From: Prevotella denticola
GTDB taxonomy: Bacteria > Bacteroidota > Bacteroidia > Bacteroidales > Bacteroidaceae
Assembly: GCF_900454835.1 (NCBI RefSeq)
Contig: NZ_UGTM01000002.1
Span: forward strand, 496,001-560,000
DNA: 64,000 nucleotides
Direction of reading: 5' to 3'
Positions 9,103-18,216 of the stretch are shown here, one piece after another. Numbering within the stretch: position 1 is the first letter of the stretch; every line of letters begins with the position of its first letter. The position numbers were made by a program, and so were the translations under genes. The notes beneath the pieces are model-generated. The model was not told the origin of the DNA. It did not search any database and was given only the letters and a program-made list of their open reading frames with translations.

Positions 9103-10137
9103 CTACAGTCGGGCTTCCATCTGCTGCCGGATCTGTCCGACATCGAACAGGTGGTTGATAGCTTCCCGGTCCTGTTCCAGCTGGTGAGCCAGGGCTTCCA
9201 GCGACCCGAACCTCCGCTCGTCTCGGATTTTGGCAATGAAGCTGACAGCCAGCGGCTTGTCGTAGAGGTCGCCGTCGAAGCGGAAGATGTTCACCTCCAT
9301 CGACATCGCCTTGCCGTTGAATGTGGGACGTGTGCCGATGTTCATCATACCTCGCCTCCACTCTGAGGAATCCTTCTGCCGTACGGCCACGGCATAGACA
9401 CCTGCTGCCGGGATGAGCTGGCGGCAGGCTGCCATGTCGAGGTTAGCGGTAGGAAATCCCAGCCGGTGCCCGTTCCCGTAACCGCGTACGATGGTGCTCT
9501 CTATCGTATAGGCATAGCCCAGCAGGCGGTTGGCTGATGCGATGTCGCCCCGGCGTATGCGGTCTCTGATGACCGACGAGCTGACCTTCTCTCCCCCCGG
9601 GAGGAAGGCATCGGCACGGACGACCTCGATACCCAGTGCCTGTCCATAGCGTACGTAGTCGTCGAAGCCCTCTGCACGGTCGTGTCCGAAGCGGTTGTCG
9701 TAGCCGATCAGGAGCTTCCGCACGTTCAGCTGCCGGCGGAGCACCTCGTCCATGAACCGGCGGGCAGGGAGAGCGGCCAGCGACCTGTCGAAATGCAGTA
9801 CGAGGGTGTTGTCGACCTGTGTTTCCGAAAGCAGCTGCAGTTTCCTCTCGAGCGTCGTCAGCAGCTCCGGCTGATAGTCAGCCTGCAATACCTGTCGTGG
9901 ATGGCGGTCGAAAGTGATTACGGCCGATGCCATTCCCGACTGCCGTGCCTCGTCGACGACACGTCCGATCAGGAACCGGTGTCCCCGGTGTACCCCGTCG
10001 AAGAATCCGATGGTAGCCGCCAATGCCGGCAGCTCCGGCTTCTCACCCTCTTTGATGTATATGATGTTCAATTCCGGTTGTCTGTAAATCTGTTTTCTGT
10101 TCCCGTCTGTTCCTGTATGTTCATCCGTTATGTCCAT
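9103..10137 (-). CDS. ribF: Bifunctional riboflavin kinase / FAD synthetase
   Basis: Converts riboflavin to FMN and then FAD in the cytoplasm. Seen: the N-terminal FAD-synthetase nucleotidyltransferase motif IGFFDGVHRGH, and the C-terminal riboflavin kinase fold with GFPTANLD, the GVYAV strand and NIGTRPTF. Length is normal for the family. Start is uncertain: ATG 10137 gives MDITDE; an ATG-like start at 10152 and a TTG at 10071 just before NIIYIKEG (closest to the usual family N-terminus) are alternatives. A promoter box TACCTTTG lies at 10271-10264. Confidence 0.93.
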   Translation of the reverse strand: MDITDEHTGTDGNRKQIYRQPELNIIYIKEGEKPELPALAATIGFFDGVHRGHRFLIGRVVDEARQSGMASAVITFDRHPRQVLQADYQPELLTTLERKLQLLSETQVDNTLVLHFDRSLAALPARRFMDEVLRRQLNVRKLLIGYDNRFGHDRAEGFDDYVRYGQALGIEVVRADAFLPGGEKVSSSVIRDRIRRGDIASANRLLGYAYTIESTIVRGYGNGHRLGFPTANLDMAACRQLIPAAGVYAVAVRQKDSSEWRRGMMNIGTRPTFNGKAMSMEVNIFRFDGDLYDKPLAVSFIAKIRDERRFGSLEALAHQLEQDREAINHLFDVGQIRQQMEARL

Positions 10138-10263
10138 CCGTGCCGGAGGCATATCATATACGCCCTTGGTCCGGACATATCAGGAAGCCCGCTTCTGCAG
10201 GCCCGTCCGGATGAAGCGTCATGGGATGCCGTTGCTGTCTCCGGTCAGCCGGGAAGTATGCTG

Positions 10264-10271
10264 CAAAGGTA
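10264..10271 (-). promoter_or_regulatory. ribF -7 promoter box
   Basis: TACCTTTG on the minus strand fits the Bacteroidetes TAnnTTTG consensus. It predicts a leader of roughly 110-190 nt before ribF, depending on the true start. No FMN riboswitch fold was recognised in this leader. Confidence 0.5.
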
Positions 10272-10366
10272 CTCCAAATCGGCGTAAAAGCCCTCCTGTC
10301 CCGCTCAAAATGTGTTAAAACCTTAAAAATCCTTACCTTCCTTTCCCCTGTTTCCATTTTATTGAT

Positions 10367-10374
10367 TATCTTTG
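10367..10374 (+). promoter_or_regulatory. tRNA-Met -7 promoter box
   Basis: TATCTTTG matches the Bacteroidetes -7 consensus and ends 21 bp before the tRNA gene, a normal distance for a short tRNA leader. Confidence 0.6.
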
Positions 10375-10395
10375 CACCCGAATTAATATAATCTC

Positions 10396-10469
10396 GGACT
10401 TGTAGCTCAGTTGGTTAGAGCAACAGACTCATAATCTGGAGGTCCCTGGTTCAAGCCCAGGCTGGTCCA
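10396..10469 (+). tRNA. tRNA-Met (anticodon CAT)
   Basis: A 74-nt cloverleaf: acceptor strand GGACTTG pairs with CTGGTCC (one T-T mismatch), D arm TAGCTCAGTTGGTTAGAGC, anticodon loop CTCATAA with anticodon CAT, variable region GGAGGTC and T arm CCTGGTTCAAGCCCAGG. CCA is not encoded. The 3' half is duplicated at 23608-23657, so this gene is the integration target of the 13-kb element and stays complete on the left side. It could be elongator Met, or the CAT-anticodon Ile tRNA read after lysidine modification. Confidence 0.95.
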
Positions 10470-10471
10470 CA
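10422..10471 (+). other. attL: 50-bp direct repeat within the tRNA 3' half
   Basis: Fifty bases beginning AACAGACTCATAATCTGG and ending GGTCCACA are identical to 23608-23657 in direct orientation. The bases on both outer sides differ. This is the hallmark of site-specific integration at a tRNA 3' end, and it delimits the element with the integrase at 21951-23438. Confidence 0.92.
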
Positions 10472-10480
10472 TTAATAATC

Positions 10481-10509
10481 AAGGAGTTACAGCAATGTAG
10501 CTCCTTTTT
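10481..10509 (+). terminator. Hairpin after the tRNA (left junction)
   Basis: AAGGAGTTACA and TGTAGCTCCTT form an 11-bp stem (one wobble) with a GCAA loop, followed by Ts. It would end tRNA transcription inside the element's left end. A different, probably ancestral terminator lies beyond attR at 23714-23750. Confidence 0.6.
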
Positions 10510-10546
10510 GCTTGTATTCAGGTGACCCTTCAGGTGACCTTTTGAA

Positions 10547-10699
10547 GGACCAGTAGATAATTAATGGGGATTATCATTTACCTCCACTGATTCTTTACTG
10601 TCAGTGTGCCGAGGGTAAGCACCAATGGTGCTGATGGTGTACTCCCATGGTGTCAAGGCTCAGTACGGATCACGTTAAGCATTATAACCGGATAGAAGT
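10547..10699 (-). repeat. Left arm of a long inverted repeat
   Basis: Read on the minus strand, this ~150-bp stretch matches 24224-24427 in order and spacing, with scattered substitutions and one ~40-bp insertion in the other arm. Shared blocks include ACTTCTATCCG, ATCCGTACTGAGCCTTGACA and AAATGATAATCCCCAT. The rest of the gene-free stretch 10472-11189 holds the hairpin above and no gene I can support. Confidence 0.75.
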
Positions 10700-11189
10700 A
10701 GTTTGAATGTAGGTTTTCTGAATAAACATTTCCTGATAAAGAGTCTGCCGCAGAAGAATATACTTCAGGATAAAACATAGACATTCATCCACGGCAGATG
10801 CGCCTGTGATTGGTCTGCTGTGAAATTATTTTCCTGTCACTGCCGTCACTCTGCAAACACACATAACATACTGATAAACAATTTATTATTGAAGAATGTT
10901 AAAAGTGATAGCAAATGAGAAATAGACTTTTGCAGTAAACAGTCGGTAATCCTGTCCTCATTGTCAGCATTCTGGCCATTCTAAACTTTAGAAGATTTTT
11001 TATAAGCAGAATGAGTATACCCCCACGAAAGATCTACTGTCCCCCTTTCTAGCAAGATACTCATGTTATGGTTTCCTGAAAAACTTAACACGAGGATGGT
11101 AACGTGTTACATTTTTGCGATTTCCTTAACACATTATGCCCTGAGACATGGTATTCTCTCTATCATTGTTCTTCCTTTGTGAAATGATG

Positions 11190-11846
11190 CTACTCTTTTT
11201 TGTTGTTTTCTCCGTGCAGAAATCGCAAATTGGACAGGCTCTCGCCAATTGCTTTGTAATTTCCTATAATGAGTATGATAAATATGAAAGCAGATAATAC
11301 CTCCAAGGTTACTAATACTTTAGCGAGGATTGACGCTGCCGTTATCTGGGTAATAATAGAACTTGTCAATACACCAAAACTGTAAAAGAAGAAGTTAGCT
11401 AAATCTTTGTACCAACATTCTGGTTGTATGTTCACATATGCTTCTTTTTCATAATCGAAGAGGATATTGTATTGGATAGCAAAGTTTAATGCTATAGCAA
11501 ATAATATTGCTATGATTGTAGGTAGCAGCGAGAAGAAACTTCTTTTTTCCGAAAAGGCTTTCTCCAGTTTTTCTAATGCGTATGCAATACAAAATAAGTC
11601 AATCAGAACAAGAAAAAGTATGAGTCCATATTCCCATCCTAATTCATCTTTATTAGTTTCAAGATATATTTCATATGTTGCTTTATGTATGCCATAGACA
11701 AACAATGGCATAACGATTAGAGTCCAAAGCATTCCTATTTTTTCCATGCTTTTAGTTACACACTTGTCTATATATTTCTTATACTTTAAGAAGATAAAAC
11801 AGCCTATAACTATGATAGTATATAAGTAGAAAACTTTTATATCCAT
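11190..11846 (-). CDS. Polytopic membrane protein, ion-channel-like C-terminus
   Basis: A 218-residue protein with about six hydrophobic segments. The last ~50 residues (FFFYSFGVLTSS, then ASILAKVLVTLE, then a hydrophobic helix) resemble the pore-helix plus inner-helix pattern of two-TM potassium channels (Ion_trans_2), but the selectivity filter TVGYGD is absent. It starts 9 bp after the restriction-modification gene on the same strand, so it is the operon's last gene. Function is not recognised; possibilities are a degenerate channel or a membrane-acting partner of the restriction system. Confidence 0.7.
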   Translation of the reverse strand: MDIKVFYLYTIIVIGCFIFLKYKKYIDKCVTKSMEKIGMLWTLIVMPLFVYGIHKATYEIYLETNKDELGWEYGLILFLVLIDLFCIAYALEKLEKAFSEKRSFFSLLPTIIAILFAIALNFAIQYNILFDYEKEAYVNIQPECWYKDLANFFFYSFGVLTSSIITQITAASILAKVLVTLEVLSAFIFIILIIGNYKAIGESLSNLRFLHGENNKKE

Positions 11847-11855
11847 TTCTATTTA

Positions 11856-14800
11856 TTATTTGAGGTATTTATCCAGTATTGCCTGCTTCATGCTTGGGCA
11901 ATCGGCAATGGTTTGTTGAAGCGTTTCTATCTCGTGTTCGAGCTGAACTAATTCCTTTACTATGCGCTGCTGCTCAGCAAGGGGTGGTACACTAATGGGA
12001 TAGCGCATGATAACTTCCTTTTTCCCACGTGGCATCTTCACGCCCTTTACGTCAGCCATAACAAAATCGAAAAATTCTTGTCGAGCAAGCTGGTAATAAA
12101 AATATTTGGGCAGTATCCTCACTTTGTTCACCCTCAGCACAAGTACATCAGGATTGCACCCGCCATCTCGGTCAGACAGCCATAGCTTTTTAAGATAAGG
12201 TCGGATGTTAGACAATAACAAATCTCCCACTTGATATTCTATTACAGAGTCTATATTAGGAACACCGTCATAAGGCTTCACTCCCTCACAGTTCTGCAAG
12301 AGATTATCGGTGGTAACAAAGGTTTCTGGCGAAATGCTTGAATATCCTTTGCGATCTGTAGCAAACGACGCAACTGCTGATAAGGGTAAATGTTCCCCAT
12401 AGGCACCATCTACAAGTTTGTATATATCCAGTTTTAGTTTTTCAACATTATTTTGGCTTGTAACGATCGCCTCATCCACCTTTTGACACTCTTCTACAAT
12501 CTGCTGCTGGATAGAGAGAGGAGGAAGAGAGACCTCTATTTCTTTAAGATATTTATAGTGCCGTTCATACCTATCTTTATTTGTTATTTCGATATATGAC
12601 AAGAAATAATAGAGATATTTTGGCATGCATTGTTTCCAGTCAACTTTTATAAGTTGTGTCCCGTCTGCTCCCCGCAAAAAAGGAAAATCTATGTATTTAA
12701 TAGCACATGTATGATCCCCAAATAAAACCAACGGTAAATCCGTAATGACGTTCACGTTATCGGAATACCCAGCAATCAAGTTATCCGTTTGTTGAGTAAC
12801 AACAGGATACTTACCAGATTGCTTTATTTCATATTGTGCTATTTTGGTCGATGCTCCGACAACATTTACTAATAAATTGCCGAGTCGTTGTGTTGGGAAG
12901 CGATAGTTTATTATGTTTCCTTTTGTAGATGAAAGTTTGATTGTTTTATCAAACTCCACTCTTCCAAAGTCCATCAAGTCATAAAGGTGATGCGTCTTGA
13001 CATATTTTGCCACATCATCAGGCAATGTGGTAGTGGAATTGAGGAAGGCATTACGTATGGCACAAGCCAAGGTTCCACGAGCAAATCGATCTTCGTCGTT
13101 ATAGAGCATGCCGCCAGGGATGTGAATTACGATGCCTTCGGCTCCCTTACGATTGCTCCAGTCATAACCTAAAAAGGATTTCTGCTCCTTCACATCGGTT
13201 GGCCCCGTTACTACAGTAGTTGCCTGTTTGCACGTAAGGGCGAAATAATAGAGTTTGCTACGCTCGATGGATTCCACAAAATCGAAAAGATGTTCTGTGC
13301 GTGCAGCCTTGCATTGCTCTGCCGAGAAATTCTTGGGATATTTCACGTCGGGCAATGTATTGAAGATATTGGTATACATCTTGAAATAGCTGTCTGCCGA
13401 GAGATCGTCTGCACTCAGCGTACGTGCTATGATATCTTTATAGCGCGAGACCTCTACCTGTTGCATACGGCAGTAGGCTTCCAGTAGCTCTTTATCCTCC
13501 CAATCACGGTCGTCTAAGCCCTGCATAATGGCATTGACGGCATCTTGTGCCAGCTCTGTCACCTTGGGAGGCTCGTTGTATTTTTCGAGGAATAGCACAA
13601 TGGTGTTGGTACCTGTGGCCCCGAAAGTCTTGCTACCGAAGCTCACAATGGCATGGAGCATAAAGTGTTGCAGCAACTGTTCGCGTGCCCCCATATAACT
13701 GGCTGAGTTGTTGCTAAGGATGCTTGACGGCAGTACCACAGCAGCGATGCCCTGTGGTTTGAGCACCTGAGCGATACGTTCTACAAACAGGGTTTCGATA
13801 TCGGAGCTGTCTGTTGTGATGCGTGGCAGTAGCTCAAAGCTGTTGTTTTTGAGTTTAAGGTGCTGCTTGAAGCCACTAACTGAGTAAGGAGGATTGGCTA
13901 CAAGAATATCAAACGAGCCGTTGTCTATCTCCTTTTCAGGGTAGTTTTCCAGTCCGTCACCAAAGATAATGTTGGCACCGCCGGCACCGTTCATAAACAT
14001 AGAGATCTTTGACACTCGTGCCAGTCGATAGTCTTTCTCCACTCCATAGATATGTTTCTCTACCCAAGAGTTATCGGCATCTTCTCGAACACCATTGATG
14101 GCTTCCACTGCCTCAGTGAGAAAGTGACCGGCACCACAGGCGTAGTCGATGACGCGAGGTAGTCCTCTGCGATTGATGTAATCGGATATGGGAAGCGAGT
14201 CCCAGATAAAGCGGGTGATGGGCATAGGAGTGAAGAATTGTCCCTCATTTTGTTTGAATCCCTTGTTGAGTAGTTGTTCGAATAGATCACCAAGAAACTG
14301 ATGCTTAGAGGGATACACAATGCGGTAAGGTTGGAACAACTGCACCACCTCGACAAGTGTTTTGCCGTTCTGATAGAACAATTCCTCATTGTGCACATCC
14401 TTGAAGGCAAAATCGTTGTTGCTATAAAACTTCAGAATACGGATGGTATTGTTCAAGTCGGCAATTGCTTTCTTGCGGTTTTGCCCTGTGTATTGCATGA
14501 AAAGACGCTCGGCATAATCGGCCTCCACATAAAAGATTTTCTCTTTCATGAAGTCGTTCATGCCTTGTGTATGCAGTCGTTGTAGTCTGTCCTGCAGGGT
14601 CTCATAGGTATCAACACCCGGTTTGTATTGAAACTCCACCTCTTCGAAGTCTTGCTTCTGTATCTCATCCACAAGTTTACAGATGAAGAGCGCCACCAGA
14701 CGGTTAAAGGCATTTTCTTTGTCCGACACATTGTTATGACGGAGTATCTCCTCAAACTTATTGACAATCTTATCGTCGTGTGTAAAGTCGCGCAGCTTCC

Positions 14801-15512
14801 CTTTACGCAAAGGCGGTATGCCGATATTATAGGCTTGGCTCTCCTCGTCGAAAATCAAGTTGTCGAGCCATTGGCGGTTGTAAGTCTCATCCCACGTCTC
14901 ATACTTATCCACCTCGTTTCTTGCCTGCTGGTACAATTTCACATCATCGTCCTTTTTAGCCATGAGCACGATATTGGCATCATCAGTACAGTTAATTACA
15001 GGCGAGAAATAAACGAGCCTCTCGTCTTTCCAGTCAGACGCATAGAGTGCCAACCATCGTGTGGCAGGTTCCTGTTGCCAGTAGCTGAAGAGTTGCCCAC
15101 CATATTCTTCGGTATTTTTTATTTCCTTGTTATACTCTTTACCCGATGTCTTACATTCGATGATGATAAGCGACGTACCCCTCTCATCGGTTACCAAAAT
15201 ATCAGCCTTTCCGCTTTTTCCATCATGCCCCAGTTGCCATCGACGCTCCAATTCGATGTGTTCGGGGCGATAGCCCTTTTCAAGCAACCGACAGACACAC
15301 TCGAACACCACGAAATTTTCAGGATGCTCAAAGTTGCTCGTCGTCTTATCGTTTACAATCAGTCCTTTGGCTTCAGGGTATATAAGTCTTTTGTTATCAA
15401 AGTCCACCGCCATGATACATGTGCCGTAGTCTTTGGTGTAGTATTCACCCACATTTGCTTTTTCGAAGCCAATATGTTTAAGAACCTGCAGAAGATTTGA
15501 GGTCGTTATCAT
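11856..15512 (-). CDS. Single-chain restriction-methylation-specificity protein
   Basis: A 1218-residue protein. Seen: an N-terminal nuclease-like domain with GKADILV (D about 104) and LIIIECKTSGKEY (E119, K121), a PD-(D/E)xK pattern like the HsdR N-terminus; SAM motif I DYACGAGHF at about 456-464; catalytic NPPY at about 540-543; and two C-terminal HsdS-like recognition regions, each ending in a helix after PPLSIQQQIVEE and PPLAEQQRIVKE. Family knowledge: this is the layout of Type IIB/IIG-like or fused Type I enzymes that methylate adenine and cut from one chain. No ATPase motor is seen. A small XRE gene precedes it and could be its controller. Confidence 0.88.
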   Translation of the reverse strand: MITTSNLLQVLKHIGFEKANVGEYYTKDYGTCIMAVDFDNKRLIYPEAKGLIVNDKTTSNFEHPENFVVFECVCRLLEKGYRPEHIELERRWQLGHDGKSGKADILVTDERGTSLIIIECKTSGKEYNKEIKNTEEYGGQLFSYWQQEPATRWLALYASDWKDERLVYFSPVINCTDDANIVLMAKKDDDVKLYQQARNEVDKYETWDETYNRQWLDNLIFDEESQAYNIGIPPLRKGKLRDFTHDDKIVNKFEEILRHNNVSDKENAFNRLVALFICKLVDEIQKQDFEEVEFQYKPGVDTYETLQDRLQRLHTQGMNDFMKEKIFYVEADYAERLFMQYTGQNRKKAIADLNNTIRILKFYSNNDFAFKDVHNEELFYQNGKTLVEVVQLFQPYRIVYPSKHQFLGDLFEQLLNKGFKQNEGQFFTPMPITRFIWDSLPISDYINRRGLPRVIDYACGAGHFLTEAVEAINGVREDADNSWVEKHIYGVEKDYRLARVSKISMFMNGAGGANIIFGDGLENYPEKEIDNGSFDILVANPPYSVSGFKQHLKLKNNSFELLPRITTDSSDIETLFVERIAQVLKPQGIAAVVLPSSILSNNSASYMGAREQLLQHFMLHAIVSFGSKTFGATGTNTIVLFLEKYNEPPKVTELAQDAVNAIMQGLDDRDWEDKELLEAYCRMQQVEVSRYKDIIARTLSADDLSADSYFKMYTNIFNTLPDVKYPKNFSAEQCKAARTEHLFDFVESIERSKLYYFALTCKQATTVVTGPTDVKEQKSFLGYDWSNRKGAEGIVIHIPGGMLYNDEDRFARGTLACAIRNAFLNSTTTLPDDVAKYVKTHHLYDLMDFGRVEFDKTIKLSSTKGNIINYRFPTQRLGNLLVNVVGASTKIAQYEIKQSGKYPVVTQQTDNLIAGYSDNVNVITDLPLVLFGDHTCAIKYIDFPFLRGADGTQLIKVDWKQCMPKYLYYFLSYIEITNKDRYERHYKYLKEIEVSLPPLSIQQQIVEECQKVDEAIVTSQNNVEKLKLDIYKLVDGAYGEHLPLSAVASFATDRKGYSSISPETFVTTDNLLQNCEGVKPYDGVPNIDSVIEYQVGDLLLSNIRPYLKKLWLSDRDGGCNPDVLVLRVNKVRILPKYFYYQLARQEFFDFVMADVKGVKMPRGKKEVIMRYPISVPPLAEQQRIVKELVQLEHEIETLQQTIADCPSMKQAILDKYLK

Positions 15513-15516
15513 TGTC

Positions 15517-15723
15517 TTAGTATTCTATTAGTTCGATTATATCTACTTCAAGAAGTTTAGCTATTTCTACCAGTTGCGACACCGAAGGTTGCACTTTATT
15601 GGTACTCCATCGCGACACTGTCATATCGGTAACGCCTAACTGTTCTGCCAACCAACGATTGGTGATTTGCTTTTCTGCAAGCACTACCCTAATTCTATTG
15701 GGATGGAATATTTCTTTTGCCAT
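15517..15723 (-). CDS. XRE-family HTH regulator (controller-like)
   Basis: Sixty-eight residues from ATG 15723 (MAKEIFHPN). A helix-turn-helix covers most of the chain: RWLAEQLGVTDMTVSRWSTN followed by KVQPSVSQLVEIAKLLEV. A longer frame up to 15843 adds an uncharacteristic hydrophobic stretch and is rejected. It sits 4 bp before the restriction-modification gene. Inference: a C-protein-like regulator that times methylase and nuclease expression. Confidence 0.85.
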   Translation of the reverse strand: MAKEIFHPNRIRVVLAEKQITNRWLAEQLGVTDMTVSRWSTNKVQPSVSQLVEIAKLLEVDIIELIEY

Positions 15724-15844
15724 AGCCGAATTTATCATTATGTGTTCAAAGATAAACATTATTTGCGATACTAAAGAGAAAATACATATATTTTTTAGCT
15801 GACCATAAAAAAACACGCAATATAATCCCATTTTAACTATCAAT

Positions 15845-17263
15845 CTATCTTCTGAACCTCAGTTTGATCCTCGTCTCCTCTTGTTGCTTCTGCTTTTTCT
15901 TATAATAGTCAAAGTTATCAACCACATTTTCGATTTCCGCCTTTCCTTTCTTATGCTCGAATAAGTTGAGAAAGGGACGGGTGAGGAGAGCCAGAATCGT
16001 GGCACCATTATGCCTGTCGCTTGACTCTTTAGAAAGATATTCGTTGATGGCTGTAGCCTGAGGGAAGGTAAAGTGCTGCAATTTAGTGTCGTGGGCAAAG
16101 CCGATAACGGCATTAATGGCATTTTGGCAAATAATCGTGAATCCTCGTAGGAAATCTGTTAGCCCAGCCTTCATTGTAGCGATAATGTTATCACGTTGCT
16201 GCAACTCTTGCTTGAGGTCAACCTCCCGATTCTTCGATTGTGTGAGCAACCCTTTGTAGATACGCTCTTGTTTATTACATTCAGCAAGCCAGAAATCAGC
16301 ACGATTCTGCTCCTTAGTTATCTCCTCTTTATAGGTAATGGTTAAGGTTTCTACTTGCTGAGCAACCACTTGCGGAATTGCAGCAACTTGTTTTTTCATT
16401 TCTTCATTTTCCGCCTCCAATTGTGCATACTTGCCCTTTCCTGCAAGGTTGGCCAAGCCCGACAGGATGGCGCTGCCATTCTCTCGATTGGCTTTTTCCT
16501 GCTTGTCGTGGATTTCCCTATCCAACTTTTCACAGGCGAGAACTTTCTGCTCGTTCTCCTTTGCCAGCTTCTCCGCTTGTTTCTTGCTTTCATCCAACTC
16601 ACGCTTCTGTTTGGCCACGATATAGTCATTCCGTTCCAGATGCAGCTTGCCCGTCTCCAACTTGGAAACGCCGCGCTCCATTCCCAATGCCTCGGCTGCC
16701 ATGTCCTGCACGAGGCTGATGTCCTCATTGTCCAGCTTGTAGGACTTACCTGTCTCGTGGTTCATCCAGTCCCAGATGACATGGGCGTGATAGTTAGGCT
16801 TCCATGTAGATGTGTCATTCGGATCAAGACAATGCCCCTCGTCACGATGGAGGTGTATCTGTATGGCCGTAATGCCGAAACGCTGCCGATAAAGGTCGGC
16901 GAAATGTTGCAACTGCTCCATGGTGGTGTCTACCTTGCACACCACGACGCCCTCACGCAAGGGAGTACAGCCGGCTATCTTGGTTACCTTGCCCGTCTTC
17001 TTGTTGATTCGCTCCCGTTCCTTGGTCTGCATGGCCCTGCCCGTCTTTTCCTTCACCATTCTGCCAATGGCATCGTAATACTGCCGCAAGGTCATATCGC
17101 CTTGCAGTTCCGATGTCCACGATTGGTCCTCAGGTATCAGGCCTTTCCTGATATAAAGCTTCTCTGCATTGATGTGGTCGAGATATGCCTTTGTCCGTTG
17201 GTTGTGTGCCTCACTTTGTCCGATATTGCAGGGCTTGATGTGTACCGATGTCATTTGTGTCAT
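15845..17263 (-). CDS. MobV-family relaxase (plasmid recombination/mobilization)
   Basis: A 472-residue protein. Seen: IHLHRDEGH at about 136-144 and NYHAHVIWDW at about 157-166, the metal-binding and catalytic histidine motifs of Pre/Mob (MobV) relaxases, followed by a long coiled coil (about 210-360) and a basic C-terminus. Family knowledge: MobV nicks oriT and pilots one DNA strand through a helper conjugation channel. The region just upstream (17264-17523) has the inverted repeats expected of an oriT. It is the mobilization gene of the 13-kb element. Confidence 0.92.
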   Translation of the reverse strand: MTQMTSVHIKPCNIGQSEAHNQRTKAYLDHINAEKLYIRKGLIPEDQSWTSELQGDMTLRQYYDAIGRMVKEKTGRAMQTKERERINKKTGKVTKIAGCTPLREGVVVCKVDTTMEQLQHFADLYRQRFGITAIQIHLHRDEGHCLDPNDTSTWKPNYHAHVIWDWMNHETGKSYKLDNEDISLVQDMAAEALGMERGVSKLETGKLHLERNDYIVAKQKRELDESKKQAEKLAKENEQKVLACEKLDREIHDKQEKANRENGSAILSGLANLAGKGKYAQLEAENEEMKKQVAAIPQVVAQQVETLTITYKEEITKEQNRADFWLAECNKQERIYKGLLTQSKNREVDLKQELQQRDNIIATMKAGLTDFLRGFTIICQNAINAVIGFAHDTKLQHFTFPQATAINEYLSKESSDRHNGATILALLTRPFLNLFEHKKGKAEIENVVDNFDYYKKKQKQQEETRIKLRFRR

Positions 17264-17523
17264 AACAAAAGGGATTTAAATGATTGTTGGTTTTTCTTTT
17301 CATAAGGTTCTTAGGGAGGCTCCCTAAGCAGAGAGTCCAGAGAGAGGGTCACGCTCTGGTCAGGGGTCTTGGGGGCAGATGCCACCGAGTGGAGGGTGCA
17401 GGGGGAGAGTCATCCCCGCCGGTTCTACAAGGCTGGCCTTGGGCCCACAACTACGAAAGCGCAGCGGGTAGTTATAGTAGGCTATAACAAGGGCAGAGCC
17501 CTGTTCTTCCCTCCCCCCCAAGT
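17264..17523. other. Candidate origin of transfer (oriT) region
   Basis: A 260-bp gene-free stretch between relaxase and toprim genes. Two perfect inverted repeats are present: CTTAGGGAG-G-CTCCCTAAG at 17310-17328 and GTTATAG-TAGG-CTATAAC at 17471-17488; a shorter one (GGGCAGAGCCC) follows at 17491-17501. MobV oriTs normally lie just upstream of the relaxase gene and consist of such a hairpin next to the nick site. The nick position itself cannot be read from the sequence. Confidence 0.55.
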
Positions 17524-18204
17524 TCAAGGACTGCCACGACCTCTGATTCTGTCAATCAGGTATCGGTTAATGTCCCGATGGACAAAGCCACGGTCCACCT
17601 TGAACCTTGCCCCGAACTGCTCTTCCCAATAATCACAGCTTATATCATCAGGGAAAAGGACCACCCGCTTGCCAGCCAGTTTACTCATCATGTTATTGGT
17701 GAGATTGTAGCCTTCTCCAACCGCCAACCAGTCAACGGCCAGTTCCGCCAGCGTACCCAGCAAGGCTGTCTTTTCCTCCTGCACAATGGCGACAGGCTTG
17801 TTTGAAAGCAGATGCTCGCCAAAGAAGACCTCATCGTCCGTGTAATAGTCGAAGCAGTACCAGCTATAAAGATGTTCCACCAAGGGCTCTCTTTGCAGGA
17901 TTGCCCCACTGTCCGTATCAAAGTACTGCACACTTCCTCCTACGACCTTGTTGTTCCGATTTATCCGAGGCAACACCGTGCCATAGTGTCCGTTCACAAG
18001 TTTGGTAACGGCTCCCAGATGAAATCCCATCATCAAGCGATCAATGGCCGACAACAGCTTGGAATCATAACCAGCTACCTTATCCAGATAATCTGTAAGA
18101 GAAGAATAATGACATCCTATATCCTGTTTAGGTATCTCTATTAACATCCGATCATTGGTCGCAGCCTTAGTCGCCGACATTCTCTTCAAGTCCTGATTTT
18201 CCAT
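17524..18204 (-). CDS. Toprim-domain protein (DUF6371-like), element replication
   Basis: About 226 residues from ATG 18204 (MENQDLK). Seen: a toprim-like core VAIVQEEKTALLG (acidic residue then KTA) and VVLFPDDIS (paired aspartates) in the C-terminal half. Family knowledge: such proteins accompany RepA-like ATPases in Bacteroides mobilizable elements and are thought to aid priming or replication. An upstream in-frame ATG at 18243 is rejected because those codons lie in the inverted repeat 18217-18263. The gene follows the RepA-like ATPase gene. Confidence 0.75.
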   Translation of the reverse strand: MENQDLKRMSATKAATNDRMLIEIPKQDIGCHYSSLTDYLDKVAGYDSKLLSAIDRLMMGFHLGAVTKLVNGHYGTVLPRINRNNKVVGGSVQYFDTDSGAILQREPLVEHLYSWYCFDYYTDDEVFFGEHLLSNKPVAIVQEEKTALLGTLAELAVDWLAVGEGYNLTNNMMSKLAGKRVVLFPDDISCDYWEEQFGARFKVDRGFVHRDINRYLIDRIRGRGSP

Positions 18205-18216
18205 GTTTGCTATGCG

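Noticed and set aside
9103..10271. FMN riboswitch in the ribF leader
   Set aside because: I looked for the conserved FMN aptamer segments between 10138 and 10263 and did not find them.
10154..10357. 67-codon minus-strand frame upstream of ribF
   Set aside because: It covers the ribF promoter region, has no family match, and its start would lie outside the predicted transcript.
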